From Trichocoleus desertorum NBK24 (lineage in GTDB: Bacteria > Cyanobacteriota > Cyanobacteriia > FACHB-46): a DNA stretch of 64,000 bases. The DNA lies in the NCBI RefSeq assembly GCF_030409055.1, contig NZ_CP116619.1:1211628-1275627 (forward strand), read 5' to 3'. The notes under the pieces are model-generated. The model was not told where the DNA came from. It did no database searches and saw only the letters and a program-made list of their open reading frames with translations. The position numbers and the translations under genes are program-made. Below are positions 18,504-27,676 of the stretch, piece after piece. Positions within the stretch are counted from its first letter, which is position 1. The number at the start of each line of letters is the position of its first letter.

Positions 18504-19421
18504 ATGCTTTCAGAGCCTAAAAACGCCGCGCTACCCACATCGTCAAACCTACTGTTGGCCCCTGTACCTTTAACTTCTGGCCCCCAGCAAACCCTAAAGA
18601 CTGAGTTTGTTTGCTCTGGAGTAGGACTACACACAGGGTCACAGGTTCAGGTGCGGGTCTTACCTGCGGCTGTCGGCCAAGGTCGGGTCTTCGTGCGCGT
18701 GGACTTGCCCAGTGCACCTGAGATTGCTGCGTCTGTAGCGTCGGTGCACCAAACTATGCTGTCTACAGAACTGGCTCAAGGGGAAGCTAAAGTCAGGACT
18801 GTAGAGCATTTGCTAGCAGCTTTATCAGGTCTGGGCGTGGATAATGCTCGGATTGAACTAGATGGCCCTGAAGTGCCCTTACTGGATGGCTCAGCCCAAT
18901 ACTGGGCAGAAGCGATCGCCCAAGCAGGTGTAGTAGCCCAAGCAGCTCCCAGGCAAACCTATACCCTGAGCGAACCCATTTGGGTGTACCAAGGGGATGC
19001 CTTTGTGGCAGCGTTGCCTGCTCCAGAGCTGCGATTTACCTATGGCATTGACTTCGACTTACCCGCCATTGGCAATCAGTGGCACAGTTGGTCTCCGAGC
19101 CAGGAAAATTTTGCTGAAGCGATCGCAGCGGCTCGCACCTTTGGATTGACCCACCAAATTGAGCAATTACGCACCAATGGCTTAATTAAAGGCGGTAGCC
19201 TAGAAAATGCTTTAGTTTGTGGTGAGGAAGGATGGCTTAACCCGCCCTTAAGATTTTCAAATGAGCCAGCGCGTCATAAACTTTTAGATTTAGTAGGGGA
19301 TTTAAGTTTATTAAATTTATTCCCTTGCGCTCACGTTTTAGCTTACAAAGCTAGCCACCACCTACACACCCAACTGACTCAGTTGATAGCTCAAAGGATG
19401 AAGGATGAGGATAAAGGATGA
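18504..19421 (+). CDS. lpxC: UDP-3-O-acyl-N-acetylglucosamine deacetylase
   Basis: LpxC is the zinc deacetylase that commits UDP-GlcNAc to lipid A synthesis. The 305-residue protein shows the zinc motif [16 protein letters not shown] (His about 92), the [14 protein letters not shown] segment, and the second zinc pair [13 protein letters not shown] (His and Asp, about 257-261), plus the C-terminal His in ASHHLHTQL. The last codons (RMKDEDKG) and the stop come from a GGATGAAGGATGA-type repeat, so the native C-terminus has been replaced or extended. First gene of the lpxC-fabZ-lpxA-lpxB block. Confidence 0.95.
   Translation: MLSEPKNAALPTSSNLLLAPVPLTSGPQQTLKTEFVCSGVGLHTGSQVQVRVLPAAVGQGRVFVRVDLPSAPEIAASVASVHQTMLSTELAQGEAKVRTVEHLLAALSGLGVDNARIELDGPEVPLLDGSAQYWAEAIAQAGVVAQAAPRQTYTLSEPIWVYQGDAFVAALPAPELRFTYGIDFDLPAIGNQWHSWSPSQENFAEAIAAARTFGLTHQIEQLRTNGLIKGGSLENALVCGEEGWLNPPLRFSNEPARHKLLDLVGDLSLLNLFPCAHVLAYKASHHLHTQLTQLIAQRMKDEDKG
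19393..19421 (+). repeat. GGATGAAGGATGA-type repeat forming the lpxC 3' end
   Basis: Three GGATGA words in AAGGATGAAGGATGAGG followed by ATAAAGGATGA. It supplies the last nine lpxC codons including the TGA stop. Same repeat style as at 3381-3425 (opposite strand), 45231-45257 and 51121-51151 (opposite strand). Confidence 0.65.
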
Positions 19422-19515
19422 ATCTGATGATTTTGTCTGGAATCTTACCCCTCGATCCAAATAGCTGCCTGACCGGAACGCGCATCACATCCTTCACTAC
19501 TGGCAAACGTTACCC

Positions 19516-20040
19516 ATGTCCACATTGACCGATCTTAATACCACCAATACTCCTAGCCATGTGGAAACACAGGCCAATGGAGGTGCCAAGCCCTCAGCCT
19601 CAACCAAACCAATTCTGGCAGTTGAGGACATTCACAAGCTATTGCCCCATCGTTACCCCTTTTCCCTAGTCGATCGCATTATTGAGTATGTGCCAGGAGA
19701 GCGGGCAGTTGGGATCAAAAATGTCACTTTCAACGAGCCACATTTCCAAGGGCATTTCCCCGGACGGCCCATTATGCCTGGGGTTTTAATCGTAGAAGCA
19801 ATGGCCCAAGTCGGGGGTATCGTCCTTACCCAAATGTCGGATGTGCAGGGCGGATTGTTCCTGTTTGCGGGCATCGATAAAGTTCGTTTTCGTCGTCCTG
19901 TGACCCCAGGAGATCAGTTAGTTCTGACGGTGGAACTGCTATGCGTCAAGCGACGTCGTTTTGGTAAGATGCAAGGCCGAGCTGAAGTAGATGGTCAGCT
20001 GGCAGCCGAAGGTGAACTCATGTTTTCCCTGGTGGACTAA
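19516..20040 (+). CDS. fabZ: 3-hydroxyacyl-[acyl-carrier-protein] dehydratase
   Basis: FabZ dehydrates beta-hydroxyacyl-ACP during fatty acid elongation and competes with LpxA for hydroxyacyl-ACP. The 174-residue hot-dog-fold protein has [13 protein letters not shown] and the catalytic segment [19 protein letters not shown], with His at about 89 and Glu at about 103. A 30-residue Asn/Thr-rich N-terminal extension precedes the core, as in several cyanobacterial FabZ proteins. It lies between lpxC and lpxA in a conserved block. Confidence 0.95.
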   Translation: MSTLTDLNTTNTPSHVETQANGGAKPSASTKPILAVEDIHKLLPHRYPFSLVDRIIEYVPGERAVGIKNVTFNEPHFQGHFPGRPIMPGVLIVEAMAQVGGIVLTQMSDVQGGLFLFAGIDKVRFRRPVTPGDQLVLTVELLCVKRRRFGKMQGRAEVDGQLAAEGELMFSLVD

Positions 20041-20086
20041 TGCTCTGTACCCTTAAACCTTCGGGATGGTGCCTGGAGGCGCGCCC

Positions 20087-20917
20087 TTGACTACAACACT
20101 GATTCATCCAACCGCAGTTATTCATCCAGATGCTCAATTGCACCCAACGGTGCAGATCGGGCCTTATGCCGTTATTGGGCCACAAGTCAAAGTTGGCCCT
20201 GATACCATCATTGGTCCCCATGTAGTCCTAGATGGTCGAACTGAAATCGGGGCTCGCAATCACATTTTTCCGGGAGCCGCAATTGGATTAGAGCCTCAAG
20301 ACTTGAAATATGACGGCTCCGTCAGTTTGGTGCAAATTGGTGACGACAATCGGATTCGGGAGTACGTCACGATTAATCGAGCCACACGGGCTGACGAAGC
20401 AACGATAGTGGGCAGTGGCAATCTATTGATGGCTTATGTTCACGTCGCCCACAACTGCATTGTTGAAGACAACGTGATTATTTCCAACGCAGTCTCTTTG
20501 GGGGGCCATGTCCATATCGAGTCACGAGCGGTGATTGGTGGTGTGGGCGGCATTCATCAGTTTGTGCGCGTAGGACAGCTAGCAATGGTTGGTGGCATGA
20601 GCCGAATAACTAGAGATGTCCCTCCCTACATGTTGGTGGAAGGAAATCCTATCCGGGTCAGAACCCTCAACCAAGTGGGCTTAAAGCGCGCAGGCTTGAT
20701 GGATCTAGAGGACGGACAGGTGTTTCAGTCTTTGAAAAAGGCGTTTCGCTTACTCTATCGTTCTGGCCTAACTCTGGAGCAGGCTCTGGAGAAATTGGAG
20801 CTACTGCCTGAGAATGAGCACTTGCAACATCTGTGTCGGTTTCTACAACTCTCGCAGTTAGAGGGGCGGCGTGGTCCCACTCCGGGACAGCGTAAAGGGA
20901 TGAGGAGCGAAAATTGA
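20087..20917 (+). CDS. lpxA: Acyl-[ACP]-UDP-N-acetylglucosamine O-acyltransferase
   Basis: LpxA transfers a hydroxyacyl chain from ACP to UDP-GlcNAc, the first step of lipid A synthesis. The protein is a left-handed beta-helix of hexapeptide repeats (IHPTAVIHPDAQL, VQIGPYAVIG, VKVGPDTIIG and so on), with the catalytic His in HVAHNCIVEDN and the C-terminal helical domain. The frame opens at ATG 20066, but the TTG at 20087 is placed 7 bases after the ribosome binding site GGAGG (20075-20079) and gives the standard N-terminus MTTTLIHPTAVI; I prefer it (276 residues). The last residues overlap nothing; lpxB starts 3 bases after the stop. Confidence 0.92.
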   Translation: MTTTLIHPTAVIHPDAQLHPTVQIGPYAVIGPQVKVGPDTIIGPHVVLDGRTEIGARNHIFPGAAIGLEPQDLKYDGSVSLVQIGDDNRIREYVTINRATRADEATIVGSGNLLMAYVHVAHNCIVEDNVIISNAVSLGGHVHIESRAVIGGVGGIHQFVRVGQLAMVGGMSRITRDVPPYMLVEGNPIRVRTLNQVGLKRAGLMDLEDGQVFQSLKKAFRLLYRSGLTLEQALEKLELLPENEHLQHLCRFLQLSQLEGRRGPTPGQRKGMRSEN

Positions 20918-20920
20918 GAC

Positions 20921-22216
20921 ATGGGTGAACCGATCGCTCAGCGGGCTGCGATCGCAGAGACTCCTGCCGCATCCCGGACGATTCGCTTGTTTATTAGCAC
21001 AGGCGAGGTTTCTGGCGATCTCCAGGGGGCACTGCTGGTTACGGCCCTCAAGCAACAAGCGCAAGCTCTAGGGATTGAGCTGGAAATTTTAGCCCTAGGG
21101 GGCGATCGCATGGCCCAAGCGGGAGCGACCTTGTTGGGGAACACCACAGCCATTGGTTCGGTGGGCCTCCTAGAGTCATTACCCTATATTTGGCCGACCC
21201 TACAAATTCAGCGGCGAGCCAAGCAATATCTGCGGCAACATCCCCCAGATTTAGTAGTCTTGATTGACTACTTAGGCCCTAATGTGGCGATTGGTAGCTA
21301 CGTGCGGCAGTATTTGCCCCAAGTGCCGATCGCCTATTTCATTGCGCCTCAAGAGTGGGTTTGGTCACTCAGTCCGCGCAATACAGCCCGCATTGTCAAT
21401 ATCACAGATCGCCTCTTAGCAATTTTTCCAGAAGAAGCCCGTTATTTTGCCGAGCATGGAGCCAAAGTGAGTTGGGTGGGGCATCCCTTGGTAGACCGAA
21501 TGCAAGCTGCTCCCGATCGCGCCAGTGCGAGACAAGCCTTAGGAATTCCGGATGACCAGATTGCGATCGCCCTTTTACCCGCTTCGCGACGGCAAGAACT
21601 GAAATACTTGATGCCCGTAATTTTTCAAGCGGCTCAGCAAATCCAGGCTCAGTTACCTCAAGTTCATTTTTGGATTCCCGTGTCTTTGGAAGCCTACCGC
21701 CAGCCTATTGAACAGGCAATTCAACACTATGGATTGCGGGCAACTCTACTGGCAGGTCAGGGCTTGGCAGGTCAGGGCTTGGCAGGTCAGGTGAGCAATT
21801 CTAAATTTGAGGAATCCATCACATTACGGGCGATCGCGGCAGCAGATTTGGCAATTGGGAAATCGGGCACAGTCAACTTAGAAATTGCCTTACTCAACGT
21901 GCCTCAGGTCGTTCTGTATCGAGTTGGAGCTGTCACGGCTTGGATTGCTCGCCACATTCTCAAGTTTTCTATCCCGTTTATGTCACCGCCCAACTTAGTG
22001 GAAATGAAGGCTGTAGTGCCAGAGTTTCTACAAGACCAGGCAACACCAGACAACATTGCCCAAGCAGGTTTGGAGTTACTGCTTAATCCTGCCCGTCGCC
22101 AGCAAACCTTAAACGATTACCAAGCGATGCGCCAAGCAATTGGAGAAGTCGGAGCCTGCGATCGCGCTGCCAAAGAGATTTTGCAACTCTTGCCCACGAA
22201 CATACAACCTTCCTGA
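20921..22216 (+). CDS. lpxB: Lipid-A-disaccharide synthase
   Basis: LpxB condenses UDP-diacylglucosamine with lipid X to form the lipid A disaccharide at the inner membrane. The 431-residue GT-B glycosyltransferase shows STGEVSGDLQGALL, LIDYLGPNVAI, the signature YFIAPQEWVWS, VGHPLVDRM, ALLPASRRQELKYLMP and the C-terminal GKSGTVNLEIALLNVPQVVLYR. A 15-base tandem repeat at 21751-21790 adds the peptide AGQGLAGQGLAGQ at about 277-289, in a surface loop between the two domains. Start and lpxA stop are 3 bases apart, so they are likely cotranscribed. Confidence 0.95.
   Translation: MGEPIAQRAAIAETPAASRTIRLFISTGEVSGDLQGALLVTALKQQAQALGIELEILALGGDRMAQAGATLLGNTTAIGSVGLLESLPYIWPTLQIQRRAKQYLRQHPPDLVVLIDYLGPNVAIGSYVRQYLPQVPIAYFIAPQEWVWSLSPRNTARIVNITDRLLAIFPEEARYFAEHGAKVSWVGHPLVDRMQAAPDRASARQALGIPDDQIAIALLPASRRQELKYLMPVIFQAAQQIQAQLPQVHFWIPVSLEAYRQPIEQAIQHYGLRATLLAGQGLAGQGLAGQVSNSKFEESITLRAIAAADLAIGKSGTVNLEIALLNVPQVVLYRVGAVTAWIARHILKFSIPFMSPPNLVEMKAVVPEFLQDQATPDNIAQAGLELLLNPARRQQTLNDYQAMRQAIGEVGACDRAAKEILQLLPTNIQPS
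21751..21790 (+). repeat. 15-base tandem repeat inside lpxB
   Basis: GGCAGGTCAGGGCTT is repeated exactly twice and then in a 10-base third copy. The repeat keeps the frame and codes repeated AGQGL units. Exact copies point to a recent expansion that could vary between strains. Confidence 0.85.
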
Positions 22217-22355
22217 CTGCCCGTGATCGGAATCTAAGGATTTCACTCAATCGCCCACCTAAAAATGTCCGTGATCGCTCGGTATTAAATCTAGCTGCCC
22301 CAAGGCACTCTGGAAGCGTCACCTATGTTGGCAATTCAACGTTTGCCTAGTCTCT

Positions 22356-22562
22356 ATGCAGTCTTTAGTGCTTTCCCAAGCGTCGGATTTAGAAGAATTA
22401 ATTGGCAATATTTTCTTGTGTGGTAGCTTGACTGCAACGGAATACAAATGGCTGCTTAATCTATCTACAACTAGGGCAGATCAGGAAGCGGAAAAAGTCT
22501 TAATTGATCGGGTTTTGTATGGGATTCGCCACGGCCTTCTACAAATCGCCGAGTCTAATTGA
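22356..22562 (+). CDS. Conserved small cyanobacterial protein of unknown function
   Basis: A 68-residue soluble, helical protein: SLVLSQASDLEELIGNIFL followed by SLTATEYKWLLNLS and EKVLIDRVLYGIRHGLLQI. I do not recognise the family, but short acidic helical proteins of this kind with an L-T-x-x-E-Y/W-x-x-L segment are common and conserved in cyanobacteria. The regular charge pattern and codon use like its neighbours support a real gene. It lies between lpxB and der on the same strand with about 140 bases either side. Confidence 0.6.
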   Translation: MQSLVLSQASDLEELIGNIFLCGSLTATEYKWLLNLSTTRADQEAEKVLIDRVLYGIRHGLLQIAESN

Positions 22563-22709
22563 AAGCTTAAACCCATTACTATTCAACCCTGCTACAACCC
22601 AGTGAACCTTGCAAGGGCGAAGGGAACGTAGCACAGATAAAACAACAATGGGTCGCAGCCCTTAGAATAGAGGTTTAGACTCCACAAATTATTTGAGTGC
22701 GATCGCCTT

Positions 22710-24071
22710 ATGTCCTTGCCTATTGTTGCTATTCTTGGTCGTCCGAACGTGGGCAAGTCAACGATTGTGAACCGTTTGGCCGAAACAAAGGGCGCGATTG
22801 TCTTTAACGAGCCCGGTGTCACTCGCGATCGCACTTACCAACCTGCCTACTGGCGCGATCGCGAATTTTTAGTGGTCGATACAGGTGGCCTGATTTTTGA
22901 TGACGACACAGAATTTTTGCCGCTGATTCGACAACAAGCAATGGCTGCTTTAGCAGAAGCCAGTGTGGCTATTTTTGTAGTAGATGGTCAAGAAGGCCCT
23001 GCTACAGCCGACGAAGAGATTGCCACCTGGTTACGCCAGCAATCAGTGCCTGTATTACTAACGGTCAACAAATGTGAGTCTCCCGACCAGGGAATGGCCC
23101 AAGCCGCTCAGTTTTGGAGCTTAGGTTTGGGTGAGCCTTATCCTGTTTCTGGCATTCACGGAAATGGCACGGGTGAACTTTTAGATGAAGTGCTCAAACA
23201 TTTGCCACCGCCGGAAGAACTACCGGAGAACCCAGAAATCAAGGTGGCGATCGTCGGACGGCCTAACGTCGGCAAATCCAGCCTGCTCAACGCCTTCGTA
23301 GGAGAAAATCGTGCCATTGTCAGCCCGATTTCTGGCACCACCCGCGACAGCATCGACACAGTTGTAGAACGGGACGGCAAGACTTATCGCTTGATTGATA
23401 CGGCTGGCATCCGTAAGAAAAAGCATATTGAGTACGGCCCAGAATTCTTCAGTATTAACCGTGCTTTCAAGGCGATTCGCCGAGCTGATGTCGTCTTAAT
23501 GGTGATTGATGCCCTAGATGGCGTGACCGAGCAAGATCAGAAACTAGCAGGCCGCATTACAGATGAAGGGCGGGCTTGCATTATTGTGGTCAACAAATGG
23601 GACGCAGTTGAAAAAGATGCTTACACCATTTATGACTACGAAGAACAAGTCAAAAGCCGCTTACAGTTTACAGAATGGGCTCCGCTAATTTTTGTCAGTG
23701 CTGAGACAGGACAGCGGGTTGAGAAAATTCTGGAGCTAGTGAACACCGCCGCTGAGCAACATAAACGGCGGGTCACCACCTCTGTGATTAATGAGGTTTT
23801 GGAGGATGCAGGGAATTGGCATTCGCCCCCAACCACGCGCCAAGGTCGTCAAGGCAGAATTTATTACGGCACTCAAGTCAGCACTCAACCTCCTACGATC
23901 GCTCTGTTTGTCAACGAAGCCAAGCTATTTAATGACAACTATCGTCGTTATGTTGAACGGCAATTGCGGGAGAGTTTGGGTTTTGCCGGAACTCCGATTC
24001 GTTTGATTTGGCGCAGCAAAAAAATGCGGGAAATGGAGAAGGGGAGTCCCAACCGGGCAACGCGCGTTTAA
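22710..24071 (+). CDS. der: Ribosome-associated double-domain GTPase Der (EngA)
   Basis: Der is an essential GTPase for maturation of the 50S subunit. The 453-residue protein has two GTPase domains (G1 motifs GRPNVGKST at 10-18 and GRPNVGKSS near 183; G3 DTGG and DTAG; G4 NKCE and NKWD) and a C-terminal KH-like domain ending with [10 protein letters not shown]. All nucleotide-binding motifs are intact. It starts a row of same-strand genes (der, ecfT, pabB) with small gaps (48 and 15 bases), consistent with an operon. Confidence 0.96.
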   Translation: MSLPIVAILGRPNVGKSTIVNRLAETKGAIVFNEPGVTRDRTYQPAYWRDREFLVVDTGGLIFDDDTEFLPLIRQQAMAALAEASVAIFVVDGQEGPATADEEIATWLRQQSVPVLLTVNKCESPDQGMAQAAQFWSLGLGEPYPVSGIHGNGTGELLDEVLKHLPPPEELPENPEIKVAIVGRPNVGKSSLLNAFVGENRAIVSPISGTTRDSIDTVVERDGKTYRLIDTAGIRKKKHIEYGPEFFSINRAFKAIRRADVVLMVIDALDGVTEQDQKLAGRITDEGRACIIVVNKWDAVEKDAYTIYDYEEQVKSRLQFTEWAPLIFVSAETGQRVEKILELVNTAAEQHKRRVTTSVINEVLEDAGNWHSPPTTRQGRQGRIYYGTQVSTQPPTIALFVNEAKLFNDNYRRYVERQLRESLGFAGTPIRLIWRSKKMREMEKGSPNRATRV

Positions 24072-24119
24072 CCAGTAAGATGCCAGTAAGATGATTGAGA
24101 GTTTCATCCCCCAAATCGA

Positions 24120-25133
24120 ATGGATCTGCTGCGATCGCTGCCATTAGGGCTGTACCTAGAACAACCACAAACTTGGCTCCATCGGCTTGATCCCCGGATT
24201 AAGTTGGCTTGGCTGATGAGTTTTTTACTGGCTCCTCTACTGGCTAATCCAGTTTGGCGCTTGTTGCTGGTGGTGTTGCTGGTGCTAATCACCTTAGGGG
24301 CGATGATTCCTTTTCGAGTTTGGCGGCAGCAGATGGTTTGGCTGTTGATGCTGAGCTTCTTTGTCTTCTTGCTAACAGCGATCGCCCCTGATGGCCTTGA
24401 TGCCGAGCATCAACCTCGTCTGCCTGCGAATGAGTTGGCTTTTGCTCAGCAGCCTACGACTTCAACCCCTGAACAAGGTTCTGCCTGGTTTGATCCTCGG
24501 GCTTGGTTCGCGTGGGGCGCAGGAAATGGTGGACAAGGCGATCGCCCCTCTAATCAACAGGTAACTCAATCCTTACCGCAGCCTACGCCTTACAACTACG
24601 TCCTTTTTAAGCAGAAGCCGTTTCTGGTGACTCGGCGATCGCTGGACTTAGGCGTTCGGGTAAGCACTTTGCTGTTTACCTTGATTTACAGCACGAATCT
24701 GTTTTTGCTGACCACCGCGCCTGAGGAGATTACGGCAGGACTAGAAAGCCTAATGCGACCCTTGCGGCGGCTGAACTGGCCTGTGACTGAGATTGTATTA
24801 ACCCTCACTTTGTCATTGCGGTTTATTCCGTTGGTGCTGGAAGAAGTCCAAAATTTGATTCGCTCGGTTCGCACCCGCGCCATTAATTGGAAAAAATTGG
24901 GATTGCGCGGAGCCATTCAAGTTTGGATGCTAATTGCCGAGCGCTTACTAGAGAATTTGTTGCTACGGGCAGAGCAAATTGCTAGCGCCATGAAAGTGCG
25001 TGGCTTTACGAGCCCTAATGAGCATCGGGTGCAGTGGCATCAACTGCGTTTGGGCCTTGGGGATTGGCTAGCATTGTTGGCGCTGTTGGGCCTATGGGGG
25101 GCACGTCTTATTTGGGGATCGGAAGTTTCATAG
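24120..25133 (+). CDS. ecfT: Energy-coupling factor (ECF) transporter transmembrane T component
   Basis: EcfT is the membrane scaffold that couples ATPases to substrate-binding S components for vitamin or metal uptake. The 337-residue protein opens with the amphipathic LHRLDPRIKLAWL typical of the CbiQ/EcfT family, has transmembrane segments at about 28-70, 80-95, 185-205 and 310-330, and the coupling-helix motif ending AMKVRGFTS (Ala-Arg-Gly type). About 100 residues of soluble Gln/Pro-rich sequence (about 95-175) are inserted between membrane segments. No A or S component is next door, so the ligand is unknown, as is usual in cyanobacteria. Confidence 0.88.
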   Translation: MDLLRSLPLGLYLEQPQTWLHRLDPRIKLAWLMSFLLAPLLANPVWRLLLVVLLVLITLGAMIPFRVWRQQMVWLLMLSFFVFLLTAIAPDGLDAEHQPRLPANELAFAQQPTTSTPEQGSAWFDPRAWFAWGAGNGGQGDRPSNQQVTQSLPQPTPYNYVLFKQKPFLVTRRSLDLGVRVSTLLFTLIYSTNLFLLTTAPEEITAGLESLMRPLRRLNWPVTEIVLTLTLSLRFIPLVLEEVQNLIRSVRTRAINWKKLGLRGAIQVWMLIAERLLENLLLRAEQIASAMKVRGFTSPNEHRVQWHQLRLGLGDWLALLALLGLWGARLIWGSEVS

Positions 25134-25148
25134 TCGTCGTATCTTCCT

Positions 25149-26651
25149 ATGCATCCAATTCAGCCTTGGTATTGGCGATCGCTTCCCTTAGCTGAGCGCA
25201 CTGGTTTGCAGGTCTTTGCTGCTTTGTTTCGTCAACCCACTGCTCTAGACAATCCTGGTTCTGCAATCGCGACTCTGCTCGAAAGCCCTTATCCACTCGT
25301 CAACCTTGGTGCAATTAGCGCCCTAGAACAAGCCCAAGCTCGCTATTCTATCTGTGCAGGAACTCCCCGTGTAGTGGATGGACAACTGCAACTCTGGACG
25401 CCTCAGGTGGGCGGCATTTTACCGTTTCTGGAGCAACTGCTACAACGCTCTAATTCTGCTTTGGCGGATGAGCGATCGCGCCCAGATACCTTACCGTTTA
25501 CAGGCGGTTGGTTGGGTTGGTTGGGGTACGACTTAGCCTGGGAGATCGAGCATTTGCCCCAGCTCAAATTAGATTCACTACCGTTCCCAGTGGCTTATTG
25601 GTATGAGCCAGATTGCTTTGCCGTATTAGATCATTGGGAGCAAACTCTCTGGTTAGCCGCAACTCAGGAGCCGCAACTCGATCAACTAGAGGAACGCTTA
25701 ACGCTCACTCAAGAGGCTACAAACTGCGAATCATTCGACCTGAACCAGAATACATCTCCCACAGCTCCCTCTCTAGCTCCCAAATTTCATACCGCTCAAA
25801 CTGATTACGAAGCTGCCGTTCTCAAAGCCAAAAACTACATTAAAGCTGGAGATATTTTTCAAACGAACCTCTCGGTGCGCTTTGAAGCCGACTTGGCTGC
25901 CGATAGTTGGTCGCTTTATCGCACTTTGCAACACATTAACCCGTCTCCCTTTGCGAGCTATTGGCAAACTCCTTGGGGAGATGTGGTGAGTTGTTCTCCA
26001 GAGCGGCTGGTACAGTTGCAAGGACAACAAGCTCAAACCCGACCCATTGCTGGGACGCGATCGCGAGGGGCTACTCCTGATCAAGACCAAGCACATCAGC
26101 AAGAGCTACTAGCTAGTGCCAAGGAACAAGCAGAGCACATCATGCTCGTTGATCTAGAGCGCAATGACTTGGGGCGGGTGTGTGAGTGGGGATCAGTAGC
26201 GGTGAATGAACTGCTAGCCATCGAGCACTACAGCCATGTGATGCATTTAGTCAGCAACGTCGTCGGCACTCTCCAGCCTGCGTGTAACAGCATCGATTTA
26301 ATTCGGAGTATGTTCCCTGGCGGCACCATTACGGGCTGCCCCAAAGTTCGCTGCATGGAAATTATTGAAGAACTAGAACCTGTACGGCGCAGCTTATTTT
26401 ACGGTTCTTGTGGCTATTTAGACTGGCGCGGCCAACTCGACCTCAACATCTTGATTCGCACCTTGTTGATCACGAAAAGCGATCGCTCCACACTCAATGA
26501 ACCCCAAAATTTTAAGGTATGGGGCCAGGTAGGAGCTGGAATTGTAGCCGATAGCGATCCAGAACGAGAGTGGTATGAGTCATTGCATAAAGCGCAAGCT
26601 CAACTAGCGGCCTTACGACTTGTAGAGTTACAGCCCCCAACCAGTTCCTAA
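25149..26651 (+). CDS. pabB: Aminodeoxychorismate synthase component I
   Basis: PabB converts chorismate plus ammonia to 4-amino-4-deoxychorismate for folate synthesis, with a glutamine amidotransferase partner (PabA) not seen here. The 500-residue protein has the N-terminal anthranilate-synthase-like domain (GGWLGWLGYDLAWEIEHLP) and the chorismate-binding domain (YIKAGDIFQTNLSVRF, RPIAGTRSRG, MFPGGTITGCPKVRCMEII, GSCGYLDWRG). The RPIAGTRSRG and GTITGCPK motifs distinguish the PabB group from TrpE, though an anthranilate synthase cannot be fully excluded. Fifteen bases after ecfT. Confidence 0.88.
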   Translation: MHPIQPWYWRSLPLAERTGLQVFAALFRQPTALDNPGSAIATLLESPYPLVNLGAISALEQAQARYSICAGTPRVVDGQLQLWTPQVGGILPFLEQLLQRSNSALADERSRPDTLPFTGGWLGWLGYDLAWEIEHLPQLKLDSLPFPVAYWYEPDCFAVLDHWEQTLWLAATQEPQLDQLEERLTLTQEATNCESFDLNQNTSPTAPSLAPKFHTAQTDYEAAVLKAKNYIKAGDIFQTNLSVRFEADLAADSWSLYRTLQHINPSPFASYWQTPWGDVVSCSPERLVQLQGQQAQTRPIAGTRSRGATPDQDQAHQQELLASAKEQAEHIMLVDLERNDLGRVCEWGSVAVNELLAIEHYSHVMHLVSNVVGTLQPACNSIDLIRSMFPGGTITGCPKVRCMEIIEELEPVRRSLFYGSCGYLDWRGQLDLNILIRTLLITKSDRSTLNEPQNFKVWGQVGAGIVADSDPEREWYESLHKAQAQLAALRLVELQPPTSS

Positions 26652-26732
26652 AAACCGCTGGCAACCTCTCGGTAGCGTAAAGGCGCAATTTCTCCTAAAG
26701 TGATGAAATTAGGTTGTTAAAGATAAGTTTGC

Positions 26733-27158
26733 TTGAATATTCGCCTTGGCACAGATATTGTCTACATTCCTCGGATTCAAACTGCTCTGGAGCGTTTTGG
26801 CGAGCGGTTTCTCCAGCGAGTCTATACTCCAGCCGAGCAGCGAGATTGTGGATCATTCATTCAAGTGCCTGAGCAGGCGGGGCTGCTTCACGAAAAACGG
26901 ACGGATGTGTCCGCCAAACAACTGGCGGGGCGTTGGGCAGCCAAGGAAGCCGTAGCGAAGGCACTAGGTACTGGGTGGCGAGGTTTGCGCTACACCGATA
27001 TTGAAGTGCAGCGTCGGCCCAGCGGGGAACCCCAAGTGCATCTCTATGGAGCAGCAGCGATCGCGGCAGCTCAGTGGGGGGAATATCAGTGGCAAATGAG
27101 CCTGAGTCATGATGGCGACTATGCGATCGCGACCGTAATTGCCTTTTGCCCCAACTAA
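26733..27158 (+). CDS. acpS: Holo-[acyl-carrier-protein] synthase
   Basis: AcpS transfers 4'-phosphopantetheine from CoA to acyl carrier protein. The 141-residue protein starts at a TTG (26733) and opens with the hallmark NIRLGTDIVYIPRIQ (metal-binding Asp8) and the second motif GRWAAKEAVAKALGTGW (Glu). Length and motifs are normal for the family apart from a short Glu/Lys-rich stretch near 45-60. No closer ATG or GTG start keeps the first strand, so TTG is chosen. Confidence 0.92.
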   Translation: MNIRLGTDIVYIPRIQTALERFGERFLQRVYTPAEQRDCGSFIQVPEQAGLLHEKRTDVSAKQLAGRWAAKEAVAKALGTGWRGLRYTDIEVQRRPSGEPQVHLYGAAAIAAAQWGEYQWQMSLSHDGDYAIATVIAFCPN

Positions 27159-27354
27159 ACAATGGCTTAAATTAAAGCTTAGATTAATCTTGCATTTAAT
27201 TCTGTTGAACTAATTAGGCACACTTAGGCCCCGTTAGAGGGATACTGAAACAGGTTCTACGTTCACAAAAGGGGTTGCGATCGCAACTATCCAATTTAGT
27301 TTGTAGCTTAAGCCTAAATTCTAAATCTAGCTATTACTGCCAGCTTGAAGCTGA

Positions 27355-27624
27355 ATGAGCACTGAAACTTATCTAAATCATCCAACCTTTGGCCTACTGT
27401 TCCGAATCTGTCTGATCGAAGAAGGTCAGGAACTGTTTGCCACCCTGTATGCTCAACGACTGTTTTTTGTAGTCCATACCGGATCAAGTGGCTTGAAGTT
27501 TGAACCGATAGGGCGTACGGATGCCCGCATCCTAGTAGAAAATCGGCTGCGAGTCTTGCGGCGAATGGGTCAATCTAAAGAGGGTGAACAGCTACAAGCG
27601 ATTTACAAACAAACCTTCCAGTAA
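27355..27624 (+). CDS. pipX: PII-interacting protein X, coactivator of NtcA
   Basis: PipX binds the nitrogen regulator NtcA as coactivator under nitrogen shortage, and binds PII when nitrogen is plentiful. The 89-residue protein matches PipX closely: YLNHPTFGLLFRIC, ELFATLYAQRLFFVV, FEPIGRTDARILVENRLRVLRR and the C-terminal helix with YKQTFQ. The first 60 residues are the Tudor-like domain that contacts both partners. It is followed 53 bases later by pipY, the conserved partner order. Confidence 0.95.
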   Translation: MSTETYLNHPTFGLLFRICLIEEGQELFATLYAQRLFFVVHTGSSGLKFEPIGRTDARILVENRLRVLRRMGQSKEGEQLQAIYKQTFQ

Positions 27625-27676
27625 TGCTCTACCAATAATGCTCCAATAGAAATGCTCCAATAGAGTTGTTGCCTTC

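Noticed and set aside
27158-27355. NtcA site (GTA-N8-TAC) upstream of pipX
   Set aside because: Looked for because pipX is linked to NtcA control; no match with correct spacing was found by eye.
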